Source: Achromobacter marplatensis (GTDB lineage Bacteria; Pseudomonadota; Gammaproteobacteria; Burkholderiales; Burkholderiaceae_B). Taken from it: DNA of 64,000 nucleotides. Each line of letters starts with the position of its first letter. The stretch's first letter is position 1. Below the pieces are notes generated by a model. It saw only the letters and a program-made list of their open reading frames with translations, had not been told where the DNA came from and did no database searches. The stretch lies in contig NZ_NJIG01000005.1 in assembly GCF_002209535.1 (NCBI RefSeq), positions 62,001 through 126,000 of the forward strand, read 5' to 3'. The position numbers were made by a program, and so were the translations under genes. Below, piece by piece: positions 1-7,877 of the stretch.

Positions 1-9
1 AGCTTGATC

Positions 10-1107
10 ATGCGAATCAGCGTAATAGGCGGCGGCCACGGCTGCTATGCGGCGGCGGCCGAGCTGGCGGAAAAGGGGCACGAGGTGCGCTGGTGGCGCC
101 GCGACTGCAGCGCGTTCCAGGGCCTGCGGGATGCGGGCGCGTTGACCGTCACCGACTACCGCGGCACACGCCAGGTCCCAGTCGGCGCGGGCCCTGGCCA
201 TCTGCAACTGACGGACGCTCTGGAAGACGCGGTGACCCATGCGCAACTATTGGTCATCCCGCTGCCCGCCACGACGCACGAGGCGCTGGCGCCGGCGCTT
301 GGCTCGCTGTTGCGCGATGGACAGGTCGTGTTCCTGCCGCCGGGCACCTTCGGCAGCTACCTCTTCGCCCGCGCCCAGAAAAACGCGGGCAATCCGGCCC
401 GCGTCGCCTATGCGGAAACCGGCACGCTGCCCTACCTGGCCCGCAAGCACGGCAACCAGGTCGTGATCAGCGGCTACGCCACCCGCCTGCCCACGGGCGT
501 ATTCCCCAGCCGTCTGTCGGAGGAAGCCCTGGCGCTGCTGCGGCAGGCCTATCCGGCCATCGAACCCATCGAGGACGGCCTGTCCGGTGCGCTGATGAAT
601 GCCGGCCCCATCATCCACCCGCCCCTCATCATGATGAACGCCGGCCCGCTGGAGCACTTCGACAAGTGGGACATCCACAACGAAGGCACGCAGGCCTCGA
701 TCCGCCGCGTAACCGACGCGCTGGACGCCGAACGCATCGCCATCCGCGTCGCGCTGGGCTATGCCGCGCCGCACTTTCCGCTGGCCGACCATTACGCCCG
801 CGAAGGCGACGAATGGATGTACGGCCGCGGCGCCCACGGCAAACTGACCGATAGCGGCGACTGGCGCGAAACCATCGACCTGCACACCCACCGCTACATG
901 CTGGAAGACACGCGGCTAGGGCTGTCGTTCCTGGTGTCTGCCGGCCGTTGGGCGGGCGTGCCCACCCCGGTGGCGCAAGGGCTGCTGAGCGTCGCCAGCG
1001 CCATCACGGGACGCGATCTGTACGCCGAAGGTCGCACCCTGGAAGGCCTGGGGCTGGACGCCCTGTCGCGCCGTGGCATGGCCGAATTGCTGGCACAAGG
1101 ATGCTGA
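10..1107 (+). CDS. NAD/NADP octopine/nopaline (opine) dehydrogenase family protein
   Basis: Predicted soluble dehydrogenase of the opine dehydrogenase superfamily, which reductively condenses an amino acid with a 2-oxo acid or runs the reverse oxidation. The N-terminus carries a Rossmann dinucleotide-binding loop (ISVIGGGHGCYAA), and the middle has the family hallmark around NAGPIIHPPLIMMNAG, where the His is the expected catalytic residue. The ATG at 10 is chosen because the Rossmann strand starts directly after it; an in-frame TTG at 4 exists and the upstream ribosome-binding site lies outside the window, so the start is provisional. The next gene begins 2 bases after the stop, so the two are co-transcribed. 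The substrate cannot be read from the sequence. Confidence 0.8.
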   Translation: MRISVIGGGHGCYAAAAELAEKGHEVRWWRRDCSAFQGLRDAGALTVTDYRGTRQVPVGAGPGHLQLTDALEDAVTHAQLLVIPLPATTHEALAPALGSLLRDGQVVFLPPGTFGSYLFARAQKNAGNPARVAYAETGTLPYLARKHGNQVVISGYATRLPTGVFPSRLSEEALALLRQAYPAIEPIEDGLSGALMNAGPIIHPPLIMMNAGPLEHFDKWDIHNEGTQASIRRVTDALDAERIAIRVALGYAAPHFPLADHYAREGDEWMYGRGAHGKLTDSGDWRETIDLHTHRYMLEDTRLGLSFLVSAGRWAGVPTPVAQGLLSVASAITGRDLYAEGRTLEGLGLDALSRRGMAELLAQGC

Positions 1108-1109
1108 CC

Positions 1110-2144
1110 ATGGCCGACAGAATCTGCGTGATCGGCGCCGGCCGCATGGGCGAAGGCATCACCCTGTCATACCTGCTGGCCGGGCGGGACGTGACGCTGA
1201 TCGACATCAAGCCGCGGCCCCCTGCGGAACAATCCGCGCACGACGCACGCGTGCTGGCCAACCTGCGCCGCGAGCTCGCCACGTTCGGCCAACTGGGGCT
1301 GCTGGACGCCGGCCAGGCGGATGCCGTGATGGGCCGCGTGCGGCTGTGTCGGCGCGACGACGCCGCGGCTGACCTGCAAAGCGCGCGCATCGTGTTCGAG
1401 GCCGTGCCGGAGCGGCTGGACGCCAAGCGCGATGCCTTCCAGTGGCTAGGGGAAACCTGCGCGCCAGACGCCGTCATTGCATCCACCACGTCCACCTTCC
1501 TGGTCACCGAACTGGCCGAACTGGTGCCGCACCCCGAGCGCTTCCTGAATGCGCACTGGTTGAATCCCGCCGCCTTGATTCCGCTGGTGGAAGTCAGCCG
1601 GGGACCCAAGACGCGCGACGCTGCCGCCCAACAGTTGCTGAAGGCGTTGCGCCAAGCGGGCAAGGTGCCGGTGCAGTGCGCGCCGTCCGCCGGCTACATC
1701 GTGCCCCGCATCCAGGCACTTGCCATGAACGAGGCCGCCCGCATGGTGGAGGAAGGCGTCGCCAGCGCCGAAGACATCGATACCGCCGTGCGGCTGGGCT
1801 TCGGGCTGCGCTTTTCGGTGCTGGGCTTGCTGGAATTCATCGATTGGGGCGGCGGCGACATCCTTTACTACGCTTCGCGCTACCTGTCCGAAGCCATCGG
1901 CCCCCGCTTCGCCTCACCTGAAGTCATTGCTCGCAATATGGAGGAAGGCCGCAACGGCCTGCGCGACGCCCAGGGCTTTTACGACTACGCCGGCGTGGAC
2001 GTGGACGCCTACAAATTGGAGCGTCTGGGGCAGTTGTGCCAGCGGCTGGAAATCATGGGGCTGCTGCCGCGGGCGGGCAGAGCCCCTGCCGAGCCCCAAA
2101 CCGCCGCCGACGCTCAGCGCGCGAGTTCTTCCAGTATCCGGTAG
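1110..2144 (+). CDS. 3-hydroxyacyl-CoA dehydrogenase family protein
   Basis: Predicted NAD-dependent dehydrogenase of the 3-hydroxyacyl-CoA / L-carnitine dehydrogenase superfamily, 344 residues. The N-terminal Rossmann motif ICVIGAGRMGEGI is followed by an acidic strand end (VTLIDIK). The segment NAHWLNPAALIPLVEV matches the family's catalytic His region, and MNEAARMVEEGVAS carries the expected Asn and Glu. The start at 1110 is preferred over 1101 because AAGG at 1097-1100 then sits 9 bases upstream. It forms an operon with the opine-dehydrogenase-like gene and overlaps the 3-prime end of the convergent beta-lactamase gene by 31 bases. The size and HxxNP form fit carnitine-dehydrogenase-like enzymes acting on small hydroxy acids at least as well as fatty-acid oxidation enzymes. 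Confidence 0.8.
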   Translation: MADRICVIGAGRMGEGITLSYLLAGRDVTLIDIKPRPPAEQSAHDARVLANLRRELATFGQLGLLDAGQADAVMGRVRLCRRDDAAADLQSARIVFEAVPERLDAKRDAFQWLGETCAPDAVIASTTSTFLVTELAELVPHPERFLNAHWLNPAALIPLVEVSRGPKTRDAAAQQLLKALRQAGKVPVQCAPSAGYIVPRIQALAMNEAARMVEEGVASAEDIDTAVRLGFGLRFSVLGLLEFIDWGGGDILYYASRYLSEAIGPRFASPEVIARNMEEGRNGLRDAQGFYDYAGVDVDAYKLERLGQLCQRLEIMGLLPRAGRAPAEPQTAADAQRASSSSIR

Positions 2145-3298
2145 GCCAGCCGCACGCGGGCCTCGTTCGGATAGTTCTTGTTGGCCAGGATCACGACGCC
2201 CGCCTTCCTGGCCGGCACGAACGCCACATAGGCCCCGAAGCCGTTGGTCGATCCCGTCTTGTTGATCCACACGGCATCCTGCGGCGCAAGCGGGGGATTC
2301 AGTGCGGCCGCCGGATGGCTCTGGCTGTTCAGCGTGCCCGCATTCGCTGTCAACAGCGCATCCAGCGTGGCGGGATAGGCAAGCTGCTCCCAGGCCAGGT
2401 CCTGCGTCATGTCCCCTATCCGGTAATAGCCCACGTGCGTGCGGGCGACGGCCCGCTGGATCGCGGCGTCGCCCGCCGTATTCAGATTGGCCTCGACAAA
2501 GCGCAGCAGGTCGCGCGCGCTGGTCTTCACGCCATAGGCCTCCGCCGCCAGCACGCCCGGATTCACGCGCACCGGCGCATCCTGTTTGTTGTAGCCCTGA
2601 GCGTAGTCGCCCATCGCGGCGGCAGGCACGTCGATGTACGTGTGCGACAAACCCAATTTGGGAAACAGCGTCTTTTCCATGGCGTTGGTGAACGGTTCGC
2701 CCAGGCTCTTGGCGGCCACCACCCCCAGCATCCCGATGCTGGGATTGGCATAGGTGCGGTACGTGCCCGCTGGGTACTGGGGCGTCCAGGCCTTCAGGTA
2801 ATCCATCAACTGCGCGTCGTTGCGCACGGCGTCGGGCACCTGCAGCGGAAAGCCCCCGCCGGTATGCGTGCCCAGATGGACGAGCGTCAGCTTCCCGAAA
2901 TCCGACCCCTGCAAGACGGGCAGGAAGCGCGCGGGGCTGTCGTTCAACGACAGCTTGCCCAGCGCTTCGGCATAGGCCGCCAGGGTCGCGGTGTAGGTCT
3001 TGCTGATCGAGCCCACCTCGAACAGGGTGTCGCGGCTGACTTTGGCCTGGGTCTGGCGCGAGGCCACGCCATAGCTGTAGAACTGCTGCCAGCCGTCCCG
3101 GGTGATGGCGATCGCCATGCCCGGCACGCCGTATTCGCGCATCACGGCCTGCGCGGCTTCGTCGATGCTGCGGCTGGCCGTGGTCGGGTCCACGGGAGGC
3201 GTCGGCGCGGCAAACGCCTGCGCAGCGCCTGCGCCCAGCGCCAAAACCGCCAGCCCCGACAAGGCGATGCGCCGGGTCCTTTCAACATGCATTCTCAT
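2114..3298 (-). CDS. ampC: Class C beta-lactamase (AmpC type)
   Basis: Periplasmic serine beta-lactamase that hydrolyses cephalosporins and penicillins by acyl-enzyme formation. All three class C motifs are present at the right spacing: S97-I-S-K100 (catalytic Ser and Lys), Y183-A-N185, and K347-T-G349. The first 30 residues form a signal peptide (basic start, hydrophobic core, cleavage near AFA-AP). The 394-residue precursor is the usual AmpC size. An alternative start two codons later would have slightly better spacing from AGGA. No divergent ampR regulator is next to it, unlike inducible enterobacterial or Pseudomonas ampC; both neighbours are unrelated. EstB-type esterases share the SxxK and Y motifs, but the intact KTG box favours a true lactamase. 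Confidence 0.9.
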   Translation of the reverse strand: MRMHVERTRRIALSGLAVLALGAGAAQAFAAPTPPVDPTTASRSIDEAAQAVMREYGVPGMAIAITRDGWQQFYSYGVASRQTQAKVSRDTLFEVGSISKTYTATLAAYAEALGKLSLNDSPARFLPVLQGSDFGKLTLVHLGTHTGGGFPLQVPDAVRNDAQLMDYLKAWTPQYPAGTYRTYANPSIGMLGVVAAKSLGEPFTNAMEKTLFPKLGLSHTYIDVPAAAMGDYAQGYNKQDAPVRVNPGVLAAEAYGVKTSARDLLRFVEANLNTAGDAAIQRAVARTHVGYYRIGDMTQDLAWEQLAYPATLDALLTANAGTLNSQSHPAAALNPPLAPQDAVWINKTGSTNGFGAYVAFVPARKAGVVILANKNYPNEARVRLAYRILEELAR

Positions 3299-3407
3299 GG
3301 TCCTATCCCTTCATTTCCAGCCGCTGCCGACCGCCCGACATAGTACTTACCCTGAATCCAATCCGACAAGAACTTGGCTATTCTCTATTCCGTCGATTCA
3401 AAACCGC

Positions 3408-3590
3408 GCAGAAGAGACTGGCCCTGGCGGCCGGCGCCGACGGAGCAACCGCCCCGGAAACTCTCAGGCAACAGGACTGCGCGCGTCTAGACAATCTGGA
3501 GAGAGGCGCCGTGCGCGCCCACCGAAGGGGATCCCGCCGCCGTCAGCGCAGCGGGTGAAGCTCTCAGGTACCAAGACAGATGGGGTGCGG
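3408..3590 (+). promoter_or_regulatory. Tandem glycine riboswitch (two aptamers) upstream of dadA-type gene
   Basis: The leader holds two consecutive glycine-aptamer signatures. Aptamer I spans about 3411-3493 with GGCGCCGACGGAGCAA, then CCCCGGAAACTCTCAGGCAA and CAGGACTG. Aptamer II spans about 3495-3585 with CTGGAGAGAGGCGCC, ACCGAAGGGG, then CTCTCAGGTACCAAGACAGA and TGGGG. The paired CTCTCAGG cores and the short linker are characteristic of tandem, glycine-sensing riboswitches. It lies on the same strand about 40 bases before the start of the DadA-type gene. In known members, glycine usually switches the downstream catabolic gene on. No obvious run of Ts follows aptamer II, so control at translation initiation is possible. 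Confidence 0.93.
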
Positions 3591-3629
3591 CGGCCAGTTT
3601 GGGCCGCGGCCACTCAATCTGGAGCCATC

Positions 3630-4859
3630 ATGCCCCGCATCGCCATCATTGGCGCCGGTATCACCGGCGTCACGTCCGCCTATGCCTTGTCCAAGCTGGG
3701 ATATCAGGTCACCGTCTACGACCGCCAGCGCTATCCCGCCATGGAAACGTCCTACGCCAACGGCGGCCAGCTGTCGGCCAGCAACGCCGAGGTCTGGAAC
3801 AGCACCGCCACCGTCCTGAAGGGCCTGCGCTGGATGTGGCGCAAGAACGCGCCGCTATTGCTGAACCCCAAGTTCAGCTGGCACAAGTATTCGTGGCTGG
3901 CGCAGTTCATGGCGCAGATTCCGAACTACCGTGAAAACACCATCGCCACCACGCGGTTGGCCATCGAAGCGCGCCAACATCTCTTCGACATGGCAGAAGC
4001 CGAAGGCATCGACTTCGACCTGGAACGCCGGGGCATCCTGCACATCTACCACGACGCGGCCAGCTTCGACGCCGCCCGCCGTTCGAATGCGCTGCTGCAG
4101 GCAGGCGGCCTGGAGCGGTACGCGGTATCCGGCAGCGAAGCCCGCAATATCGAACCCACGCTGCAAACGGATTGCCACGGCGGTTTCTACACGCCGTCGG
4201 ACGCCACCGGCGACATCCACAAATTCACGAGCGGCCTGGCGCGCGCGTGCGAACGCCATGGCGTCACGTTCGTGCAGGACGCCGACATCGAGCAGATCAG
4301 CCGCGACAGCGGTCCCTATGTGCTGGACGTCCTGCGCGAAGGCGGCACTCTGCGCGAGCAGCATGAAACCGATGCCATCGTCATCTGCGCCGGCGCCGTC
4401 AGCCGCAAGTTCGCGCGGCAGATGGGCGACACGCTGAACATCTATCCGGTCAAGGGCTATTCCATCAGCGTGCACCTGGACGACGCGCAAAGCCGGGACG
4501 CCGCCCCCCGTGTCAGCCTGCTGGACGAAGCGGCCAAGATCGTCACCAGCCGGCTGGGTGACCGCTTCCGCGTGGCCGGCACGGCGGAATTCAACGGCTT
4601 CAACATGGACATCCGCGCGGAACGCGTGCAGCCGCTGATCGACTGGACGCGCAAGCATTTCCCCAACATCCGGACATCGCGCGTGGTGCCCTGGTGCGGC
4701 CTGCGCCCCATGACGCCCAACATGATGCCGCGCGTCGGCCCGGGCAAGCGCCCGGGCGTGTTCTACAACACGGGCCACGGCCATCTGGGATGGACCCTGT
4801 CGGCGGCCACCGCGCAGATGCTGGCGGCAAGCGTCGGGAAGACGCTGCCGCCGGCCTGA
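3630..4859 (+). CDS. dadA: FAD-dependent D-amino acid dehydrogenase/glycine oxidase-like protein (DadA family)
   Basis: Membrane-associated flavoprotein family that oxidatively deaminates D-amino acids or glycine to 2-oxo acids and ammonia. The N-terminus is a classic FAD-binding Rossmann loop (G8-A-G10-I-T-G13), followed by the DadA-type SYANGGQLSASNAEVWN segment. The C-terminus has the conserved GVFYNTGHGHLGWTLS flavin motif. Length is 409 residues against about 430 for E. coli DadA. The ATG at 3630 follows GGAG at 3621-3624; a longer in-frame reading through the riboswitch is rejected. The upstream tandem glycine riboswitch strongly suggests that glycine, rather than D-alanine, is the relevant substrate or signal. 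No alanine racemase (dadX) accompanies it. Confidence 0.85.
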   Translation: MPRIAIIGAGITGVTSAYALSKLGYQVTVYDRQRYPAMETSYANGGQLSASNAEVWNSTATVLKGLRWMWRKNAPLLLNPKFSWHKYSWLAQFMAQIPNYRENTIATTRLAIEARQHLFDMAEAEGIDFDLERRGILHIYHDAASFDAARRSNALLQAGGLERYAVSGSEARNIEPTLQTDCHGGFYTPSDATGDIHKFTSGLARACERHGVTFVQDADIEQISRDSGPYVLDVLREGGTLREQHETDAIVICAGAVSRKFARQMGDTLNIYPVKGYSISVHLDDAQSRDAAPRVSLLDEAAKIVTSRLGDRFRVAGTAEFNGFNMDIRAERVQPLIDWTRKHFPNIRTSRVVPWCGLRPMTPNMMPRVGPGKRPGVFYNTGHGHLGWTLSAATAQMLAASVGKTLPPA

Positions 4860-4915
4860 CGCCGGCGATCCATCGACGCTCAGTGCGCGCGCGCCTCAGC
4901 GCGTAGCCCGCCAAC

Positions 4916-6241
4916 TCACGACCGCTGCGGCGTCAGGTTGCGGTTGCGGGCCGCGGCGCGCGCGGCGTCGCGCTCGTCCGTGGGCAGGTACACCGCGCAC
5001 AGGAAGTTCGCGCCGGCGATGACGGCGAACATCAGCGCCAGGGGCGGCCAGTTCAGGCCGAACTTGTGCGCCACCCACAGCCCCACCAGCGGCGTGGTGC
5101 CGCCGAAAATCGCGCCGCAAAGCTGGAAGCTGAGGGAAATGCCGGTATAGCGCATCTCGATCGGGAACGCGCGCGGCAGGTACGGGGCCAATACGGCGTA
5201 ATAGGCGCCGATCAGGAAGATGGCCACGAGGATGCCGATCGCGATGTTGGTGATATTGCCCGTCAGGATGAGCATCATCATCGGCACGGACCACAACGTC
5301 GCCAGCGCCGTCACGTACACCAGGAAGCGGCGCTCGCCGATCTTCATCGCGATGTAGGAAGCCAGCGGGAAGCTGATCAATTCGACCACGCCTGCCCAGG
5401 TCACCACGTCCAGGATCTGCGGGCGGGTGATGTTCAGGTACGTGGTGGTGTAGGTGATCATCAGGGTCGTCACGAAGTAGAACCCCGAAATTCCCAGGAG
5501 GCACAGGCCGATTCCCAACGCCAGCGCGCGCTTGCGCTCGCGCAGCACCAGGCCGATCGGCGCAATGTGCTCCTTGCGCTTTTCCTTCAGCCGCTCTTCC
5601 AGTTCCGGGCTTTCGTTCACGCCGCGGCGGATGATGAAGGCCACCAGGACCAGCAGGCCGCTCACGATGAAAGGCAGGCGCCAGCCCCAGCTCAGGAAGT
5701 CTTCCTTGGGCAGGTCGGAGACGATACGGAACACGCCGGTGGCGAGGATCAGGCCGATGGGGCTGCCGTATTGCGGCGCGGACGCCAGCAACGTGCGCCA
5801 TTTGGGTGGCGCGTGCTCGGCCGCGATCAGCACGGCGCCTCCCCACTCGCCGCCCACGGCGATGCCCTGCACCAGCCGCAACGCCACCAGCAGGATGACC
5901 GCTGCCAGGCCAATGGAGTGATACGACGGCAGCAGCCCGATCAACGTGGTCGCAATACCCATCACCATCAGAGTGATGATCAGGCTCTGCTTGCGGCCGA
6001 CGCGGTCGCCCAGGTGGCCAAAGATCAATGCGCCGAACGGGCGCGCGAAAAAGCCGATGGCGAACGTGCCCAGCGAAGCCAGCGTACCCATGAAGGGATC
6101 GTCGGTCGCGAAAAACACGTCGCCAAACACCAGCGCCGCGGCGGTGGCGTAACAGTAAAAGTCATACCACTCGATCATGGTGCCAAAGAATGCTGCCGAA
6201 GCTGCGCGAACCGGCTGGCGCCGGCTGCTCTTGCTGTCCAT
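4916..6241 (-). CDS. MFS transporter, metabolite:H+ symporter (MHS) family
   Basis: Inner-membrane proton symporter with about 12 transmembrane segments, 441 residues, of the ProP/ShiA/citrate MHS branch. Recognition features are the N-terminal GTMIEWYDFYCYATAAALVF segment, the loop GHLGDRVGRKQSL and the RLVQGIAVGGEWGGAVL segment, all typical of MHS proteins. AAGGGGAA lies just before the ATG. It is divergent from the MocR-type regulator gene, and the shared 97-base intergenic region contains a perfect palindrome also represented at the three-gene operon promoter at 11.6 kb. It is therefore likely the uptake system for the compound degraded by that operon. The substrate is not determinable from sequence; MHS members carry carboxylates, betaines or osmolytes. 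Confidence 0.85.
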   Translation of the reverse strand: MDSKSSRRQPVRAASAAFFGTMIEWYDFYCYATAAALVFGDVFFATDDPFMGTLASLGTFAIGFFARPFGALIFGHLGDRVGRKQSLIITLMVMGIATTLIGLLPSYHSIGLAAVILLVALRLVQGIAVGGEWGGAVLIAAEHAPPKWRTLLASAPQYGSPIGLILATGVFRIVSDLPKEDFLSWGWRLPFIVSGLLVLVAFIIRRGVNESPELEERLKEKRKEHIAPIGLVLRERKRALALGIGLCLLGISGFYFVTTLMITYTTTYLNITRPQILDVVTWAGVVELISFPLASYIAMKIGERRFLVYVTALATLWSVPMMMLILTGNITNIAIGILVAIFLIGAYYAVLAPYLPRAFPIEMRYTGISLSFQLCGAIFGGTTPLVGLWVAHKFGLNWPPLALMFAVIAGANFLCAVYLPTDERDAARAAARNRNLTPQRS

Positions 6242-6264
6242 TTAATTCCCCTTGTATGCCTTGA

Positions 6265-6311
6265 TGGCTGTGATTGACGATAGCAGCGACTGGCTATATC
6301 TTGTATAGCCA
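6265..6311. promoter_or_regulatory. Candidate MocR-type operator between MHS transporter and regulator
   Basis: TGGCTATA (6291-6298) and TATAGCCA (6304-6311) form a perfect 8-base inverted repeat around TCTTG. A related TGGCTGTG lies at 6265-6272, 26 bases upstream of the first arm. The same TGGCTAT core occurs twice, 23 bases apart, at the promoter of the minus-strand operon starting at 11580. MocR/GabR proteins are known to bind repeats near promoters and to autoregulate. That this regulator binds here is inference. Confidence 0.55.
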
Positions 6312-6338
6312 CAAATGCCAATGTTCTAAGGCCACTTG

Positions 6339-7853
6339 ATGAAAGAAGTGCTTCTCTCTGATCTCCTGGCCGGGGCCCTCTCGCGGGAATCCGAGCTGCC
6401 CTTGCAACGGCAGATCTACGAGATCGTGCGCCGCGGCGTGCTCGACCACACCCTGGTCGCCGGGCAGCGGCTGCCGTCCTCGCGAGCGCTGGCAGAAGAG
6501 CTCGGGATTTCGCGCATTACGATCTCCCTGGCTTACGACAGGCTGATCGCCGAGAGCTATCTCACCGCCCGCGAGGGCAGCGGCACTTTCGTCGAACACA
6601 CCGGCGAGCGTCCGCTGGCGGCGCCTTCCCCGGAAACGGCAGCCCGCCAGCGCCTGGGGCTGTCCACCCGCGGCGAAGTCACGGGCGGCGGCACGGGCGG
6701 ACTGGGACAGCACACGGGCGCCTTCGTGCCGGGCATCGCGGACGCGACGCTGTTCCCTTTCCATGTCTGGAAGCGGCTGCTGTCGCGCCACCTGGGCAAA
6801 TCCAACCTGGCGCTGGCAGGGTATTCCAAGGACGGTGCGGGCTTCGTGCCGCTGCGCGAGGCCATCGCGAACTACCTGCGCATTTCGCGCTCGGTCGTCT
6901 GCCAGCCGGAACAGGTCATCCTGACGGCCGGCACCCACCAATCCATCGACCTCTGCGCGCGCCTGCTGGCCGACACCGGCGACGCCGCGCTGGTGGAAAG
7001 CCCCTGCCACTGGGCCTTTCCGCCGCTGCTGACCGCCGCGGGCATCCGCGTGCAGCCCGCCCACGTCGACGAAGGCGGGCTGAATCTGTCCGCCAGCAAG
7101 GTGCCGAAGCGCGCGCGCCTCGTGATCAGCAGCCCTTCGCATCAATATCCCACCGGCGTCGTCATGCCGCTGGCGCGCCGCCTGGAACTGCTGCAAGCCG
7201 CGCGCGCTAGCGGGCTGTGGATCATCGAAGACGACTACGACAGCGAATTCCGCTACGACGGCGCACCGATTCCGTCCCTGCAGGGCCTGGACACCGATGG
7301 CCGCGTCATCTACATGGGCACCTTCAGCAAGACCATGTTCGCCGGCCTGCGCATGAGCTACATGGTCGTTCCGGAACATATCGCGCACGCGTTCTCCAAC
7401 GCCTGCGCGCGCATCTACCGGCCGGGGCACTTGCATCTACAGGCCGCGCTGGCGGATTTCATGAACGACGGGCATTTTTCGCAGAACATCAAGCGCATGC
7501 GGCTGGAATACGCGGAACGCCAGCGCCTGCTGCGGGAAGAACTGTTACGGCAGGTCGGCCCGATGGTCGAGCTGTCGCAGGCCCGGGCGGGGCTGCACGT
7601 ATATGCGCGCCTGTCGCCGCAGGTGTCGGCGTCGCAGCTGGTCGCCCACGCGCAGGCCGAGAACATCGTGCTGGGCCTGCCCCACTTCCTGCCCGATCAT
7701 GCCCAGGGCGACCGCAACGCCGTGGTGCTGGGCTATGGCGGCGTGCCGGGATCGCAGATCCCGGCTGGCGTGGAACGCTTCGCGCGCGCGCTTGACCGCG
7801 CCAGCAGCCCCGCGCCCGCCGCCCGGCCCAGGCGCCGCCGGGCGGCGGCCTGA
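6339..7853 (+). CDS. MocR/GabR-type PLP-dependent transcriptional regulator
   Basis: Cytoplasmic DNA-binding protein built from an N-terminal GntR winged helix (about residues 18-86, with LPSSRALAEELGISRITISL) joined to a fold-type I aminotransferase domain used as an effector sensor. The cofactor lysine is K331 in MGTFSKTMFAGLRMSY, and the acidic IIEDDYDSEFRYDG motif that holds the PLP ring is intact. Length, 504 residues, is normal for the family. The ATG at 6339 follows TAAGG; an in-frame TTG one codon earlier is less likely. It is divergent from the MHS transporter gene. The shared operator-like repeats suggest control of that transporter and of the kinase/phospho-lyase operon. The ligand is probably the amino compound consumed by the pathway. 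Confidence 0.92.
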   Translation: MKEVLLSDLLAGALSRESELPLQRQIYEIVRRGVLDHTLVAGQRLPSSRALAEELGISRITISLAYDRLIAESYLTAREGSGTFVEHTGERPLAAPSPETAARQRLGLSTRGEVTGGGTGGLGQHTGAFVPGIADATLFPFHVWKRLLSRHLGKSNLALAGYSKDGAGFVPLREAIANYLRISRSVVCQPEQVILTAGTHQSIDLCARLLADTGDAALVESPCHWAFPPLLTAAGIRVQPAHVDEGGLNLSASKVPKRARLVISSPSHQYPTGVVMPLARRLELLQAARASGLWIIEDDYDSEFRYDGAPIPSLQGLDTDGRVIYMGTFSKTMFAGLRMSYMVVPEHIAHAFSNACARIYRPGHLHLQAALADFMNDGHFSQNIKRMRLEYAERQRLLREELLRQVGPMVELSQARAGLHVYARLSPQVSASQLVAHAQAENIVLGLPHFLPDHAQGDRNAVVLGYGGVPGSQIPAGVERFARALDRASSPAPAARPRRRRAAA

Positions 7854-7877
7854 ACTGGCCTCCGCGCGAGTCCTTGC

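Noticed and set aside
3102..3629. N-terminal extension of the DadA-type protein through the riboswitch region
   Set aside because: The open frame continues upstream only because the riboswitch lacks stops in that frame; the conserved Rossmann start and a ribosome-binding site are at 3621-3632.
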